In this document: piece after piece, positions 50,686 to 58,668 of the stretch
Position numbering within the stretch: the stretch's first letter is position 1
How the letters are laid out: every line of letters starts with the position of its first letter
From: an uncultured Aquimarina sp.
GTDB lineage: Bacteria; Bacteroidota; Bacteroidia; Flavobacteriales; Flavobacteriaceae
Direction: 5' to 3'
Length of the DNA stretch: 64,000 bases
Assembly: GCF_947495315.1 (NCBI RefSeq)
Contig: NZ_CANLYD010000013.1
Coordinates: 62,001-126,000, forward strand
The notes under the pieces: generated by a model
What the model was told of the DNA's origin: nothing
Databases searched by the model: none
Seen by the model: only the letters and a program-made list of their open reading frames with translations
Position numbers and translations under genes: made by a program

Positions 50686-51892
50686 TACGTAGTTCATTAA
50701 TTTCATTAAAAATATCCAGTGCAACCTCTGTCTTGGTTTTTAGTTCAAACGCTTTAATTTCTAATTTATGATTAATCAGTGTTACTTTATTAGTTTGCCC
50801 TTTAAAACCTGCTCCTTTATCATTAAGCGAATTAAGAACAATGAGATCCAAATTCTTCTTTTCTAGTTTATTTTTTGCATTTTCTTCTTCATTTTCTGTT
50901 TCCAAAGCAAACCCAACCAAAAACTGATCTTTTTTTACAGACCCCATCCATTTAAGAATATCTGTAGTACGTTCTAATTCAATAGAAAAATTAGTATCTG
51001 ATTTTTTTATTTTCTGATTTGATATAACTTTAGGTCTATAATCAGCAACTGCTGCTGATGCTATTGCAATATCGCAACTATCAAATTCTTTCGCAACAGC
51101 TTCGTACATGGATGCCGCACTAACAACAGGTACAACTGTAATAAAATCATGTGTTACTTTTAGTGAAGATGGTCCTAAAACCAATGTTACTTGTGCTCCC
51201 AGATTAGCTGCAGATGTCGCCAACTCTATTCCCATTCTTCCACTAGAATGATTTCCAATAAATCTTACAGGATCAATCGCTTCATATGTAGGACCTGCAG
51301 TTATTAATACCTTTTGCCCTCTTAAAGGAAGTTTTCTTAGAATATCTTTTTCTATAAAACTAACAATCGTAGAAGGCTCGGCCATTCTTCCTTGTCCCAC
51401 TAATCCACTTGCCAGCTCACCAGATTCCGCAGGGATCATTATATTTCCGAACTGCTGTAACTTACTAAAGGTTTCGTGAGTTGATGGATGATTATACATA
51501 TCCAAATCCATTGCAGGAGCAAAATAAACTGGACATTTAGCCGATAAATACGTTGCCAACAATAAGTTATCACTATTTCCTGTTGACATTTTGGATAATG
51601 TATTAGCTGTAGCCGGAGCTATTACCATTACATCTGCCCAAAGCCCAAGCTCAACATGATTATTCCATTCTGCATTCTCATCTTCTTCGTTATAAAAAGA
51701 AGAATGAACAGGATTCTTGGATAAAGTAGAAAGTGTAAGTGGCGTTACAAAATCTTTTGCTTTAGGAGTCATTACTACCTTTACTTCTGCGCCAGTTTTA
51801 ATAAAAAGACGTACTAAGGCAGCTGTTTTATAAGCAGCAATACCAGCGGTAACACCTATTAAAATCTTTTTACCGCCTAATATCGATGACAT
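50678..51892 (-). CDS. coaBC: Bifunctional CoaBC (phosphopantothenoylcysteine synthetase/decarboxylase)
   Basis: A 404-aa two-domain enzyme for two steps of CoA synthesis. The N-terminal CoaC flavoprotein (about 1-185) has ILIGVTAGIAAYKTAALVRL, the NHVELGLWAD histidine region, and the substrate loop APAMDLDMYNHPS. The CoaB domain follows with LITAGPTYEAIDPVRFIGNH and the AAAVADYRPK and KKNLDLIVLN motifs. It lies between rpoZ and DUF4835 in the bamD operon. Confidence 0.96.
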   Translation of the reverse strand: MSSILGGKKILIGVTAGIAAYKTAALVRLFIKTGAEVKVVMTPKAKDFVTPLTLSTLSKNPVHSSFYNEEDENAEWNNHVELGLWADVMVIAPATANTLSKMSTGNSDNLLLATYLSAKCPVYFAPAMDLDMYNHPSTHETFSKLQQFGNIMIPAESGELASGLVGQGRMAEPSTIVSFIEKDILRKLPLRGQKVLITAGPTYEAIDPVRFIGNHSSGRMGIELATSAANLGAQVTLVLGPSSLKVTHDFITVVPVVSAASMYEAVAKEFDSCDIAIASAAVADYRPKVISNQKIKKSDTNFSIELERTTDILKWMGSVKKDQFLVGFALETENEEENAKNKLEKKNLDLIVLNSLNDKGAGFKGQTNKVTLINHKLEIKAFELKTKTEVALDIFNEINELRNA

Positions 51893-51921
51893 ACTTATAG
51901 AAACTTATAGAAACTTATAGA
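51893..51921. repeat. Three tandem 10-bp units at the rpoZ-coaBC junction
   Basis: The unit ACTTATAGAA is repeated about three times, ending inside the last codons of rpoZ and running up to the coaBC start. Copy number could change by slippage and alter the rpoZ-coaBC spacing or the RpoZ tail. Confidence 0.7.
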
Positions 51922-52247
51922 GATTCCGAATCTGTCTTAGTATTCCTGTAGTATATCTTACCATCTAACCACTCTTGTGCAGCTAGAGAATGAGGTTTAG
52001 GCAATCTTTCATAGAACTTAGAAACCTCGATTTGTTCTTTATTTTCAAAGATTTCCTCTAGACTATCGTTATATGTTGCAAATTCATCTAGTTTCTCTAA
52101 AAGCTCTTTTTTAATGTCTGTATTAATTTGATTAGCTCTCTTAGATATTACAGAAATAGCCTCATAAATATTATCTGTAGGTTGATCTACTAAATTCTTA
52201 TCGATAGTAGTTGTATTTACTGGGGCATTACTTTTTTTCAAATCCAT
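51915..52247 (-). CDS. rpoZ: RNA polymerase omega subunit, Bacteroidota type
   Basis: A 110-aa protein of the Bacteroidota RpoZ family. The core NIYEAISVISKRANQINTDIKKELLEKL carries the ANQI pattern in place of the usual AR/EI of omega, and the SLAAQEWLDGKIYYRN tail is characteristic. Omega aids assembly of core polymerase. It lies between bamD (15 bp) and coaBC in the same operon, the usual arrangement in Flavobacteriia. Confidence 0.9.
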   Translation of the reverse strand: MDLKKSNAPVNTTTIDKNLVDQPTDNIYEAISVISKRANQINTDIKKELLEKLDEFATYNDSLEEIFENKEQIEVSKFYERLPKPHSLAAQEWLDGKIYYRNTKTDSESL

Positions 52248-52262
52248 CTTCTCCTATATTTT

Positions 52263-53054
52263 CTATTTATATTTTTCTAATCTTGTTTTTATATCTTCTG
52301 ATATTTCTTCAGCATCGGCAGTAAACTCGCCTTCTTTAAAATATTTTTTATAATTATTATAAAAATCATTAGCTACTTCTAACCTCTCTTTTACAAAAAC
52401 CTCATAACTACCAATAGCCAATAAATATTGTGATTCTAGCTTGTAATATAATGCTTTTTCTCTAAAAGCAGATCCCGGATAATCAATTAAGTAATTATCA
52501 AAAGCGTTAATAGCTACTTTATAATTTTCTCTATGGTGATATTGCTTTGCAATCTCGAAAGCTTTCTTTTCTTTTTTATTTCTTAGTTCAGCAACCAATT
52601 TATTCGCTTCTTCAAGGTTTTCACTTTCTGGAAACGTATTGATATATGCCTGGAGTTTCTCTAAAGCTTCATCTGTTTCTTTTTGATCTAAACTATATCT
52701 AGGTGACAAATAATAATAGCTCTTCGCTCCTTTATATGACGCTTCTTCTCTTTTTTCACTATTAGGATAAGATTTAGCAAATCTTTCAAACTGATATCCC
52801 GCTAGATAATAATCTTCTAAATTATAATATGTATCAGAATAGTAATACATTACCCTTTCAGCTTGAGGCTTCCCTCTAAACTGAGGAACAATCTGTTCAA
52901 AAAGACGCAATGCCTTTTTATACTTCCCTTCTTTATATAACTCTTCTGCTAACTTATATTTGGGTCCAACTTCTTCTTCTTTTAGCACTCTTTGGTATTC
53001 ACTACAAGAACCAAGGGCTAACACAAAAATCAGCAAAAACAATAATCTCTTCAT
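52263..53054 (-). CDS. bamD: Outer-membrane assembly lipoprotein BamD
   Basis: A 263-aa TPR lipoprotein of the BAM complex, which inserts beta-barrel proteins. The signal ends at Cys17 (LALGSC). Repeats include KYKLAEELYKEGKYKKALRL, YNLEDYYLAGYQFERFAKSY, and AIAKQYHHRE-like and NYKVAINAFDNYLIDYPGS blocks, together forming about five TPRs. It starts the bamD-rpoZ-coaBC-DUF4835 operon from a -7 promoter at 53074. Confidence 0.92.
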   Translation of the reverse strand: MKRLLFLLIFVLALGSCSEYQRVLKEEEVGPKYKLAEELYKEGKYKKALRLFEQIVPQFRGKPQAERVMYYYSDTYYNLEDYYLAGYQFERFAKSYPNSEKREEASYKGAKSYYYLSPRYSLDQKETDEALEKLQAYINTFPESENLEEANKLVAELRNKKEKKAFEIAKQYHHRENYKVAINAFDNYLIDYPGSAFREKALYYKLESQYLLAIGSYEVFVKERLEVANDFYNNYKKYFKEGEFTADAEEISEDIKTRLEKYK

Positions 53055-53073
53055 ATCTTAAAAAAACATCTGG

Positions 53074-53081
53074 CAAAAATA
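53074..53081 (-). promoter_or_regulatory. -7 promoter element (TATTTTTG) for the bamD operon
   Basis: An exact TAnnTTTG match on the minus strand about 19 bp before the bamD ATG. Confidence 0.55.
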
Positions 53082-53177
53082 GATATTTCTGCCGTATTAC
53101 AAAAACTTTAATTCATCTATTAAATAACTAAATAAATGTCTGCTTGTTGCAAAATAAAAAAGAAAAAAGAATCAAGC

Positions 53178-54107
53178 TTAACTCTCTGATTTATAATTTT
53201 CTGTTTCCCCGATTTTATCATGATCCAAAACAGTGAATCCGTCTTCATCGTAATGAAATGCTGGAACAAACGCTTCATCTAATCTTAAATTATTCAATAC
53301 ATATGAATGCACCTGATGTAGTTCTTGTGCAAAAGACTCATCATAATAGGTCACCAATATTAAGATCTCTCCGTGTAATCTGGATAAATCTTCTCTATGA
53401 AACTCACTCAGAGGACTAGATTCGTTAATTGGATGAACCACTGTCCACGTTGTTGGTAAATATGTAATTTCGTTTCTTTCTAATTTTAGATTATAAAAAT
53501 TATTGACATACTTTTTATCTTTAGACTTCTGAGATAGTGTTAATGTAACCTCAACTTTAGGACGAATCATCACATTAGTACTCCTACTCATTAATCTAAA
53601 CATAATACAATCCACTCCTTTATGCTCTCTCACAACCATAACATCACTAAACTTGATACTCGATTTAGGCTTAGAAAATCTTCCATATAATAAACCGGTG
53701 ATAAAAGAAAAACTCAATAATCCAATTAAAGCTTCGAAGGAAGAAATTGCACCAAAAATAACTCCTGTCGGTGCCATAGCACCATATCCTACGGTAGTTA
53801 CAGTTTGAGCAGAAAAAAAGAAAGCCTTTAGGAAATCCCTAAATAAGCTTCCTGTAGGTTCTGCGATCGCAGAGATTCCTATTGTGGTATATATTATTGC
53901 AAAAAATGAATTTATCAATACATACCCTAATATAACCCAGCCAAAAAACTCTGTCCAAGTAATACTGATTAAATAGTTATAACTTCTGGAAATAGAAGTA
54001 CGTCTATTGATATGCTTAATATTAAAAGAACCATCTGAATTAATAAACCGTTTAGCTTGTTCATCAGAAGATAAACCGATTCCCGGATCTTTAATTCTTT
54101 TTGCCAT
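53178..54107 (-). CDS. Inward-rectifier-type (Kir) potassium channel
   Basis: A 309-aa Kir-like channel. Two membrane helices (near 50-75 and 110-140) flank a pore loop with AQTVTTVGYGAMAPTG, the TVGYG filter. The C-terminal half is an immunoglobulin-like cytoplasmic domain with MFRLMSRSTNVMIRPKVEVTL and PLSEFHREDL, as in KirBac proteins. It lies 9 bp downstream of dapA in the same operon, with no known functional link. It is a different type from the six-helix channel at 40155. Confidence 0.9.
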   Translation of the reverse strand: MAKRIKDPGIGLSSDEQAKRFINSDGSFNIKHINRRTSISRSYNYLISITWTEFFGWVILGYVLINSFFAIIYTTIGISAIAEPTGSLFRDFLKAFFFSAQTVTTVGYGAMAPTGVIFGAISSFEALIGLLSFSFITGLLYGRFSKPKSSIKFSDVMVVREHKGVDCIMFRLMSRSTNVMIRPKVEVTLTLSQKSKDKKYVNNFYNLKLERNEITYLPTTWTVVHPINESSPLSEFHREDLSRLHGEILILVTYYDESFAQELHQVHSYVLNNLRLDEAFVPAFHYDEDGFTVLDHDKIGETENYKSES

Positions 54108-54116
54108 AAAAGCCTT

Positions 54117-54992
54117 TTAGTTATTATTTACGAATTCTTCTATTTTGTTAGCTAAATTCTTAGAAACTGAAATTAAAGGCAATCGCAAATGTTCTTCACA
54201 GATTCCTTTTACCTTTAAAATATTTTTGATTCCAGCTGGATTTCCTTCTTCAAAAGCATAATCCAAAATTGGTAACATTTTGTATAGTATATCAAATGCC
54301 TTTTTTGTTTCTCCAGAAAGTCCTAAACGAATCATTTCTGAAAATTCTTTCGGAAAACCTTGACCGACTACGCTGATCACTCCATCTCCTCCAGCTGCCA
54401 CAGCAGGTAACGCCAAGGCATCATCTCCAGAAATGACAAGAAAGTCTTTTGGTCGATCTTTGAGAATTTTAAGTACTTGGGTAAAATCTCCTGTCGCCTC
54501 TTTGATTCCCACAATTTTATCCAATTGCGCCAATCTAAGTGTAGTTTCGGCTGTCATATTGGTACCGGTTCTTGATGGAACGTTATATAACAAAATCGGC
54601 AATGAAGCTTCTTCATTAATCGTCTTATAATGCTGATAAACACCTTCTTGGGTTGGTCTATTATACATAGGAACCACGGATAATATAGCATCAAAATGAG
54701 ACAAATCAGTATCCCTCATCTCTTGAAGAATAGCTGCAGTATTATTGCCACCAATACCTATCATAAGTGGCAGCCTTTTGTTGTTTATTTTTACAATATG
54801 TGCGACTAAGCTCTTTTTTTCTTCTTTTGTAAGCGTTACGGACTCTGCAGTAGTCCCTAAGACTACCAGATACTCTACTCCACCATCGATACAAAATTCG
54901 ACTAACGATCCAACTCCTTCAAAATCAATTGAACCATCACTATTAAAAGGCGTTGCCAATGCTACACCAGTTCCTCTCAGAAAAGCACTCAT
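54117..54992 (-). CDS. dapA: 4-hydroxy-tetrahydrodipicolinate synthase
   Basis: A 291-aa enzyme that condenses pyruvate with aspartate semialdehyde at the branch to lysine and diaminopimelate. The GTGVALATPFNSDGSIDFEG start, LVVLGTTAESVTLT, YNVPSRTGTNMT (catalytic Tyr136) and VGIKEATGDF (Schiff-base Lys164) are all present. The length is normal. It sits between DUF6913 (1 bp) and the Kir channel gene (9 bp). Confidence 0.96.
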   Translation of the reverse strand: MSAFLRGTGVALATPFNSDGSIDFEGVGSLVEFCIDGGVEYLVVLGTTAESVTLTKEEKKSLVAHIVKINNKRLPLMIGIGGNNTAAILQEMRDTDLSHFDAILSVVPMYNRPTQEGVYQHYKTINEEASLPILLYNVPSRTGTNMTAETTLRLAQLDKIVGIKEATGDFTQVLKILKDRPKDFLVISGDDALALPAVAAGGDGVISVVGQGFPKEFSEMIRLGLSGETKKAFDILYKMLPILDYAFEEGNPAGIKNILKVKGICEEHLRLPLISVSKNLANKIEEFVNNN

Positions 54993-54993
54993 A

Positions 54994-55518
54994 TTATATT
55001 ATCTGTAAAATTTTTAAATATTTTTTTAATTCGGAAATAAAAAGATTTATGTCTTGGTTAGCAGCACCTATCACTAAATCATTGATACGATTATCAATTT
55101 CTGCAAAGCCAACTTTAAACTTGGCTTTTGATGCCGCCGCTACATAATCCAGTTCTAACTTGCTTTCAGAATAAAAGTTGATCAAAACATCGTAATCATT
55201 ATTTATAAAGTCATTTAGCGAATTACTTTTAACAGATCCATTTACGCCAAAGCTCCTATCATTATAATATGCCGCATCTTTATCGTCAGAAATTTCTTTC
55301 TGATCTTCTTTATACCCCATTACTTTTAGTCGTTCTGATTTAACTCCCAACTCATTAGCCAGCTTAACAACTGATAGTACATTCACAGATTGCGAAGCAT
55401 CTATCAGAACTGCTAAACTCTTTATACCAGAAACCTCTTTTGCAAGAGATTTTCTTTTTCTAATATGAGATTCAATGCTTTTTTTTAGCGCATTTCTTTT
55501 AAGACCCTTTAAAATCAT
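54994..55518 (-). CDS. DUF6913 family protein
   Basis: A 174-aa soluble protein. The N-terminal basic helix NALKKSIESHIRKRKSLA and the SLAVLIDASQSVNVLSVVKLANELGV strand-helix unit suggest an alpha/beta fold, followed by NDYDVLINFYSESKLELDYVAAASKAKFKVGF. It is conserved next to dapA in Flavobacteriia. The function is unknown. It leads the DUF6913-dapA-Kir operon from a -7 promoter about 21 bp before its ATG. Confidence 0.8.
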   Translation of the reverse strand: MILKGLKRNALKKSIESHIRKRKSLAKEVSGIKSLAVLIDASQSVNVLSVVKLANELGVKSERLKVMGYKEDQKEISDDKDAAYYNDRSFGVNGSVKSNSLNDFINNDYDVLINFYSESKLELDYVAAASKAKFKVGFAEIDNRINDLVIGAANQDINLFISELKKYLKILQII

Positions 55519-55539
55519 TTATAAATAAAGATTAAGACA

Positions 55540-55547
55540 CAAATGTA
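55540..55547 (-). promoter_or_regulatory. -7 promoter element (TACATTTG) for the DUF6913-dapA operon
   Basis: An exact TAnnTTTG match on the minus strand, 21 bp before the ATG of the DUF6913 gene. Confidence 0.55.
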
Positions 55548-55682
55548 GCTATTTTACATTTCAAAAGTATGTTGTATACACTAAGAAAAATAGAAAAACA
55601 ACAAAGTATTTAACTTTTAGTTATTTAAATAACAATACAAGCACAATCTGTTTTATTATGCGATTAGCGTATATCTTATATC

Positions 55683-56408
55683 TTAAAAATACTTGCTTTT
55701 TTCGTATTCGAAATCAATTGGTTTTGCTTCCATCAGAAATCTAAGAAAAAAGTATAATCCAGCTACTTCGGCAATATTAATGAGTATCGTAAATACTCTG
55801 GTATGAAAATAAAAATAATTAATTAACAATAGGGCACTAACAAAAAGACAACAGCTTGCTGAAACAAAAAGCCGAAAATTACCCTCATATTTATCAATAA
55901 TATATATAAAGAAACAAGCTGCAACAAAAAGCAGAAGTATTATTAGGATCATAAAAAAGGAAAATATTGAATCCATTAGGCTGGGAAGCACTAATTCGGA
56001 TATTGAAAAAATCAAATATGATATAAGAGTTAAACTGATTATAATGGGAAAAGTCACAAATTTCTTTATTTGTAAATCTGCAAGATTTATATATTTTTTC
56101 AGCAAAAAAACACATAGCAAATAAAATATTATGATCGTTATGGCAACTAGATCAAAATACTTAGCAAAATCAATATAAATCAACGTATCGTTAACCAGAA
56201 GCACTAACATGCATACTACATAATACGGATTTATCGGTTTAACATTAAAAACATGGATAAGTATCAAAGAGATCGGAACCAAAGGCTTAACATAAACCAA
56301 ATACTCTTCTTCTAAAAATATAGCAACTAGAACAACAATCAAAAAAGAAAAACAAAACAGTATGTATACCCCTTTAATACTTCTGAATGTTAATAAAAGT
56401 TTTCTCAT
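55683..56408 (-). CDS. YhhN-like membrane protein, divergent paralogue 4
   Basis: A 241-aa protein with about eight hydrophobic helices and a short charged C-terminus. It aligns in length and helix order with the three genes upstream. The KP motif is kept (YVKPLVP), the first Asp is kept as VNDTL, but the second site is Ser (SCCLFVSALLL), where active relatives have Asp. It is the most divergent and the last member of the row. Loss of the second Asp suggests no lysoplasmalogenase activity. Confidence 0.6.
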   Translation of the reverse strand: MRKLLLTFRSIKGVYILFCFSFLIVVLVAIFLEEEYLVYVKPLVPISLILIHVFNVKPINPYYVVCMLVLLVNDTLIYIDFAKYFDLVAITIIIFYLLCVFLLKKYINLADLQIKKFVTFPIIISLTLISYLIFSISELVLPSLMDSIFSFFMILIILLLFVAACFFIYIIDKYEGNFRLFVSASCCLFVSALLLINYFYFHTRVFTILINIAEVAGLYFFLRFLMEAKPIDFEYEKSKYF

Positions 56409-56451
56409 AGACCCTAATACCCGTTTAATATATTAAAAATCAACAATTAAA

Positions 56452-57147
56452 CTAAAAAAACTCCACATTATTAGGTTTTAAATCCTCTTGTTCGATAAAG
56501 AATTTAATTAAAAAGTAATGACCGAAAACTTGTAAAACGTTGGTAATAACAACAAAAATGTCCAGATAAACATACAATTTATTGAGTACTGTAAGAATAT
56601 TTACGATAAGAAAACAAGATGCAGCAATCATTAAGGATGAACTAACCACAGTCCTACTGTTAAGATAGATATAATAACAAAAACCAATAAACAATATAAA
56701 TAGTACAATTAAAATATTAAGATACACTTGATCATCATTAATATTCAAAGAAATCATATCAGCCACAGAATAAACAACATATGTAATCAATCCCATCGTT
56801 ATTGCCAATTGAAGTGTGAAAATTTTCTTAAGCTGTATTTTGACTTTCTGAAGACTCTTCCACAATAAAATCATATTTAAAATATAATATAATGACCCAA
56901 GAATATTTATTACTCTAAAATGTTTTTTAAAATCTATAACAGATAGAATTTCTGCTGATAAAATTAGCAGCAATGCTACTAATACTAAATAATTTATTTT
57001 TTCTACTTCTACAACATAAAAAAAGGAAACTGAACAAATAACCAAGGTTTTAGTATAAATCAACCATTCCTCCTTAAAAATGGACGTTAACAACAGTAAA
57101 GCTCCTGAAATAAACAACAATTGATATGCAAGTTTTCTTTTATTCAA
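56452..57147 (-). CDS. YhhN-like membrane protein, divergent paralogue 3
   Basis: A 231-aa multi-pass membrane protein. Its first site reads LSAEILS (Glu66 in place of the GD motif) and its second site is Asn (CFLIVNILTVLNKLY), so both presumed catalytic aspartates are changed. The KP motif has become YTKTL. It is 19 bp downstream of paralogue 2 and 43 bp upstream of paralogue 4. The fold is still likely YhhN-like, judged by helix spacing and the late NVLQVFGHYFLIKF helix. Confidence 0.6.
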   Translation of the reverse strand: MNKRKLAYQLLFISGALLLLTSIFKEEWLIYTKTLVICSVSFFYVVEVEKINYLVLVALLLILSAEILSVIDFKKHFRVINILGSLYYILNMILLWKSLQKVKIQLKKIFTLQLAITMGLITYVVYSVADMISLNINDDQVYLNILIVLFILFIGFCYYIYLNSRTVVSSSLMIAASCFLIVNILTVLNKLYVYLDIFVVITNVLQVFGHYFLIKFFIEQEDLKPNNVEFF

Positions 57148-57166
57148 CAGTATTTTAATTTATAAT

Positions 57167-57862
57167 TTAAAACCCTTCAAATTCTTCAGACTTAAGATAT
57201 TTATATTTAGTAATCATATAGTTTACTAAAAAAATCAGCGCAAGAGGTAAACAAATCAATCTAATCACCTTTAACTCATTTGACTCGAGATAAAATTTAT
57301 CGATCAATAAAATAAAATCGCTAAAAGCAAAATTTAGCATTGCTAAAAAAAACCATAGTGATTTTTCTGATCTAATATTTATATAATGCATTGCTCCGAC
57401 GATTAACAAAACATAAAGCAATAGCAAATGAAGAAATCCTATCAGATTTAAATCCCCCATCGGCCCCCTTATAACCGAATATGTAATAAAAAATATAACT
57501 GTATACAAAGAACTTCCTAGTACCAATGTAAAAACATCTCTGCGATTATATTTAAAAGACTTATTATTATAATACAAAAAATAAAACAACAATATGTAAC
57601 CAATTATACTAATCAACATTTTGTGTTTTACAGTAATTACATCACTAATCGAATGGATCAATTCTGAAATAAAAAATACACAAAGAACAATAATATGAAG
57701 TGCTTTTATTTTTTTACTACTCCATACATAGTGTAAAGTGATTAATATAAATAATATTGGTTTACTGTAAGCGCTTAAAAAAGGAATACGAAATACAAAT
57801 CCTAGCACCTGCAATACAATCAAAAAAGAAATTAAAAATTTTAGTAGTTTCCCTTCATTCAT
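57167..57862 (-). CDS. YhhN-like membrane protein, paralogue 2
   Basis: A 231-aa membrane protein, clearly homologous to paralogue 1, sharing YSKP near 32, the HYINIRSEKSLWF loop and LNFAFSDFILLIDKFY (Asp182 kept). Its first motif is ISELIH, so Asp67 is replaced by Glu, a conservative change. It is separated from paralogue 1 by 122 bp and from paralogue 3 by 19 bp. Activity is uncertain. Confidence 0.65.
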   Translation of the reverse strand: MNEGKLLKFLISFLIVLQVLGFVFRIPFLSAYSKPILFILITLHYVWSSKKIKALHIIVLCVFFISELIHSISDVITVKHKMLISIIGYILLFYFLYYNNKSFKYNRRDVFTLVLGSSLYTVIFFITYSVIRGPMGDLNLIGFLHLLLLYVLLIVGAMHYINIRSEKSLWFFLAMLNFAFSDFILLIDKFYLESNELKVIRLICLPLALIFLVNYMITKYKYLKSEEFEGF

Positions 57863-57984
57863 TAAATTTAGATTGCATAAAAATAAGGGAATATCCCCCT
57901 ATATACGCCATATTAAACAATTTTTCCTTTTGTTAATATACTAAATTTCAATTAAATAAATAAAATCATGCCAACCAACTACTT

Positions 57985-58668
57985 CTAATTCTTAATTTTC
58001 AAGGGATCTGCGCTTGAGATTTTAAACTTTACTAAGAAAAACACTGCTAATAATTGATATATGGAATTTATGATCTTTAACTCTAATGAAGGAACATAAA
58101 ATCGATCCAATGCAAAACATGCATCACTGATAACAAAATTTAAAATCGCAATAGCAAACCAAAGAGACTTGGGAGATCTTATATTTATATATTGAAAAAT
58201 AGCTCCAATTAACAAAGAATAAAGAATGATTAAATAAGCTATCCCAAAAGGCCTTATATCTCCCATATTTTGATTTGTAACAACATATATAGCATAAGCT
58301 ATAATAGTCCAAAACACAAAGAAGACTGCCATATAAATTATATCTGTGTTATTATAATCTATTGGTTTATGATTTTTATATAAAAAATAAAAAAGGATAA
58401 AATAACACAAGGTATAACTAAGCAAAACATACCTAAAACCATTCTCTATTCCTGTTAACAAGAATATATCTCCTAGAAAGCAAAGCGATAAGACCACTAC
58501 AAATAAAGCATCGACTTTATCAACATTAAACCAATACAACATGAAAAACAAAGGCACGGTCATTGGCTTTGTGTACAATTCTATAGTTGGGTTTTGTAAA
58601 ATTGTACTTAGAACACACAAGCTTCCGGTGATCAATAGTAATATTTTTATAAGCGTCCTTACCTTCAT
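57985..58668 (-). CDS. YhhN family protein (lysoplasmalogenase-like), paralogue 1
   Basis: A 227-aa membrane protein with about eight helices. YhhN/TMEM86 features are the TKP motif (Lys34-Pro35), SLCFLGDIFLL (Asp67) and LNFVISDACFALDRFY (Asp182). The two aspartates are the residues expected for vinyl-ether hydrolysis in lysoplasmalogenases. Lysoplasmalogen as substrate in this organism is not established. It starts in a TAATG overlap with the ligA stop, so it is translationally coupled to ligA and heads four tandem paralogues. Confidence 0.72.
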   Translation of the reverse strand: MKVRTLIKILLLITGSLCVLSTILQNPTIELYTKPMTVPLFFMLYWFNVDKVDALFVVVLSLCFLGDIFLLTGIENGFRYVLLSYTLCYFILFYFLYKNHKPIDYNNTDIIYMAVFFVFWTIIAYAIYVVTNQNMGDIRPFGIAYLIILYSLLIGAIFQYINIRSPKSLWFAIAILNFVISDACFALDRFYVPSLELKIINSIYQLLAVFFLVKFKISSADPLKIKN

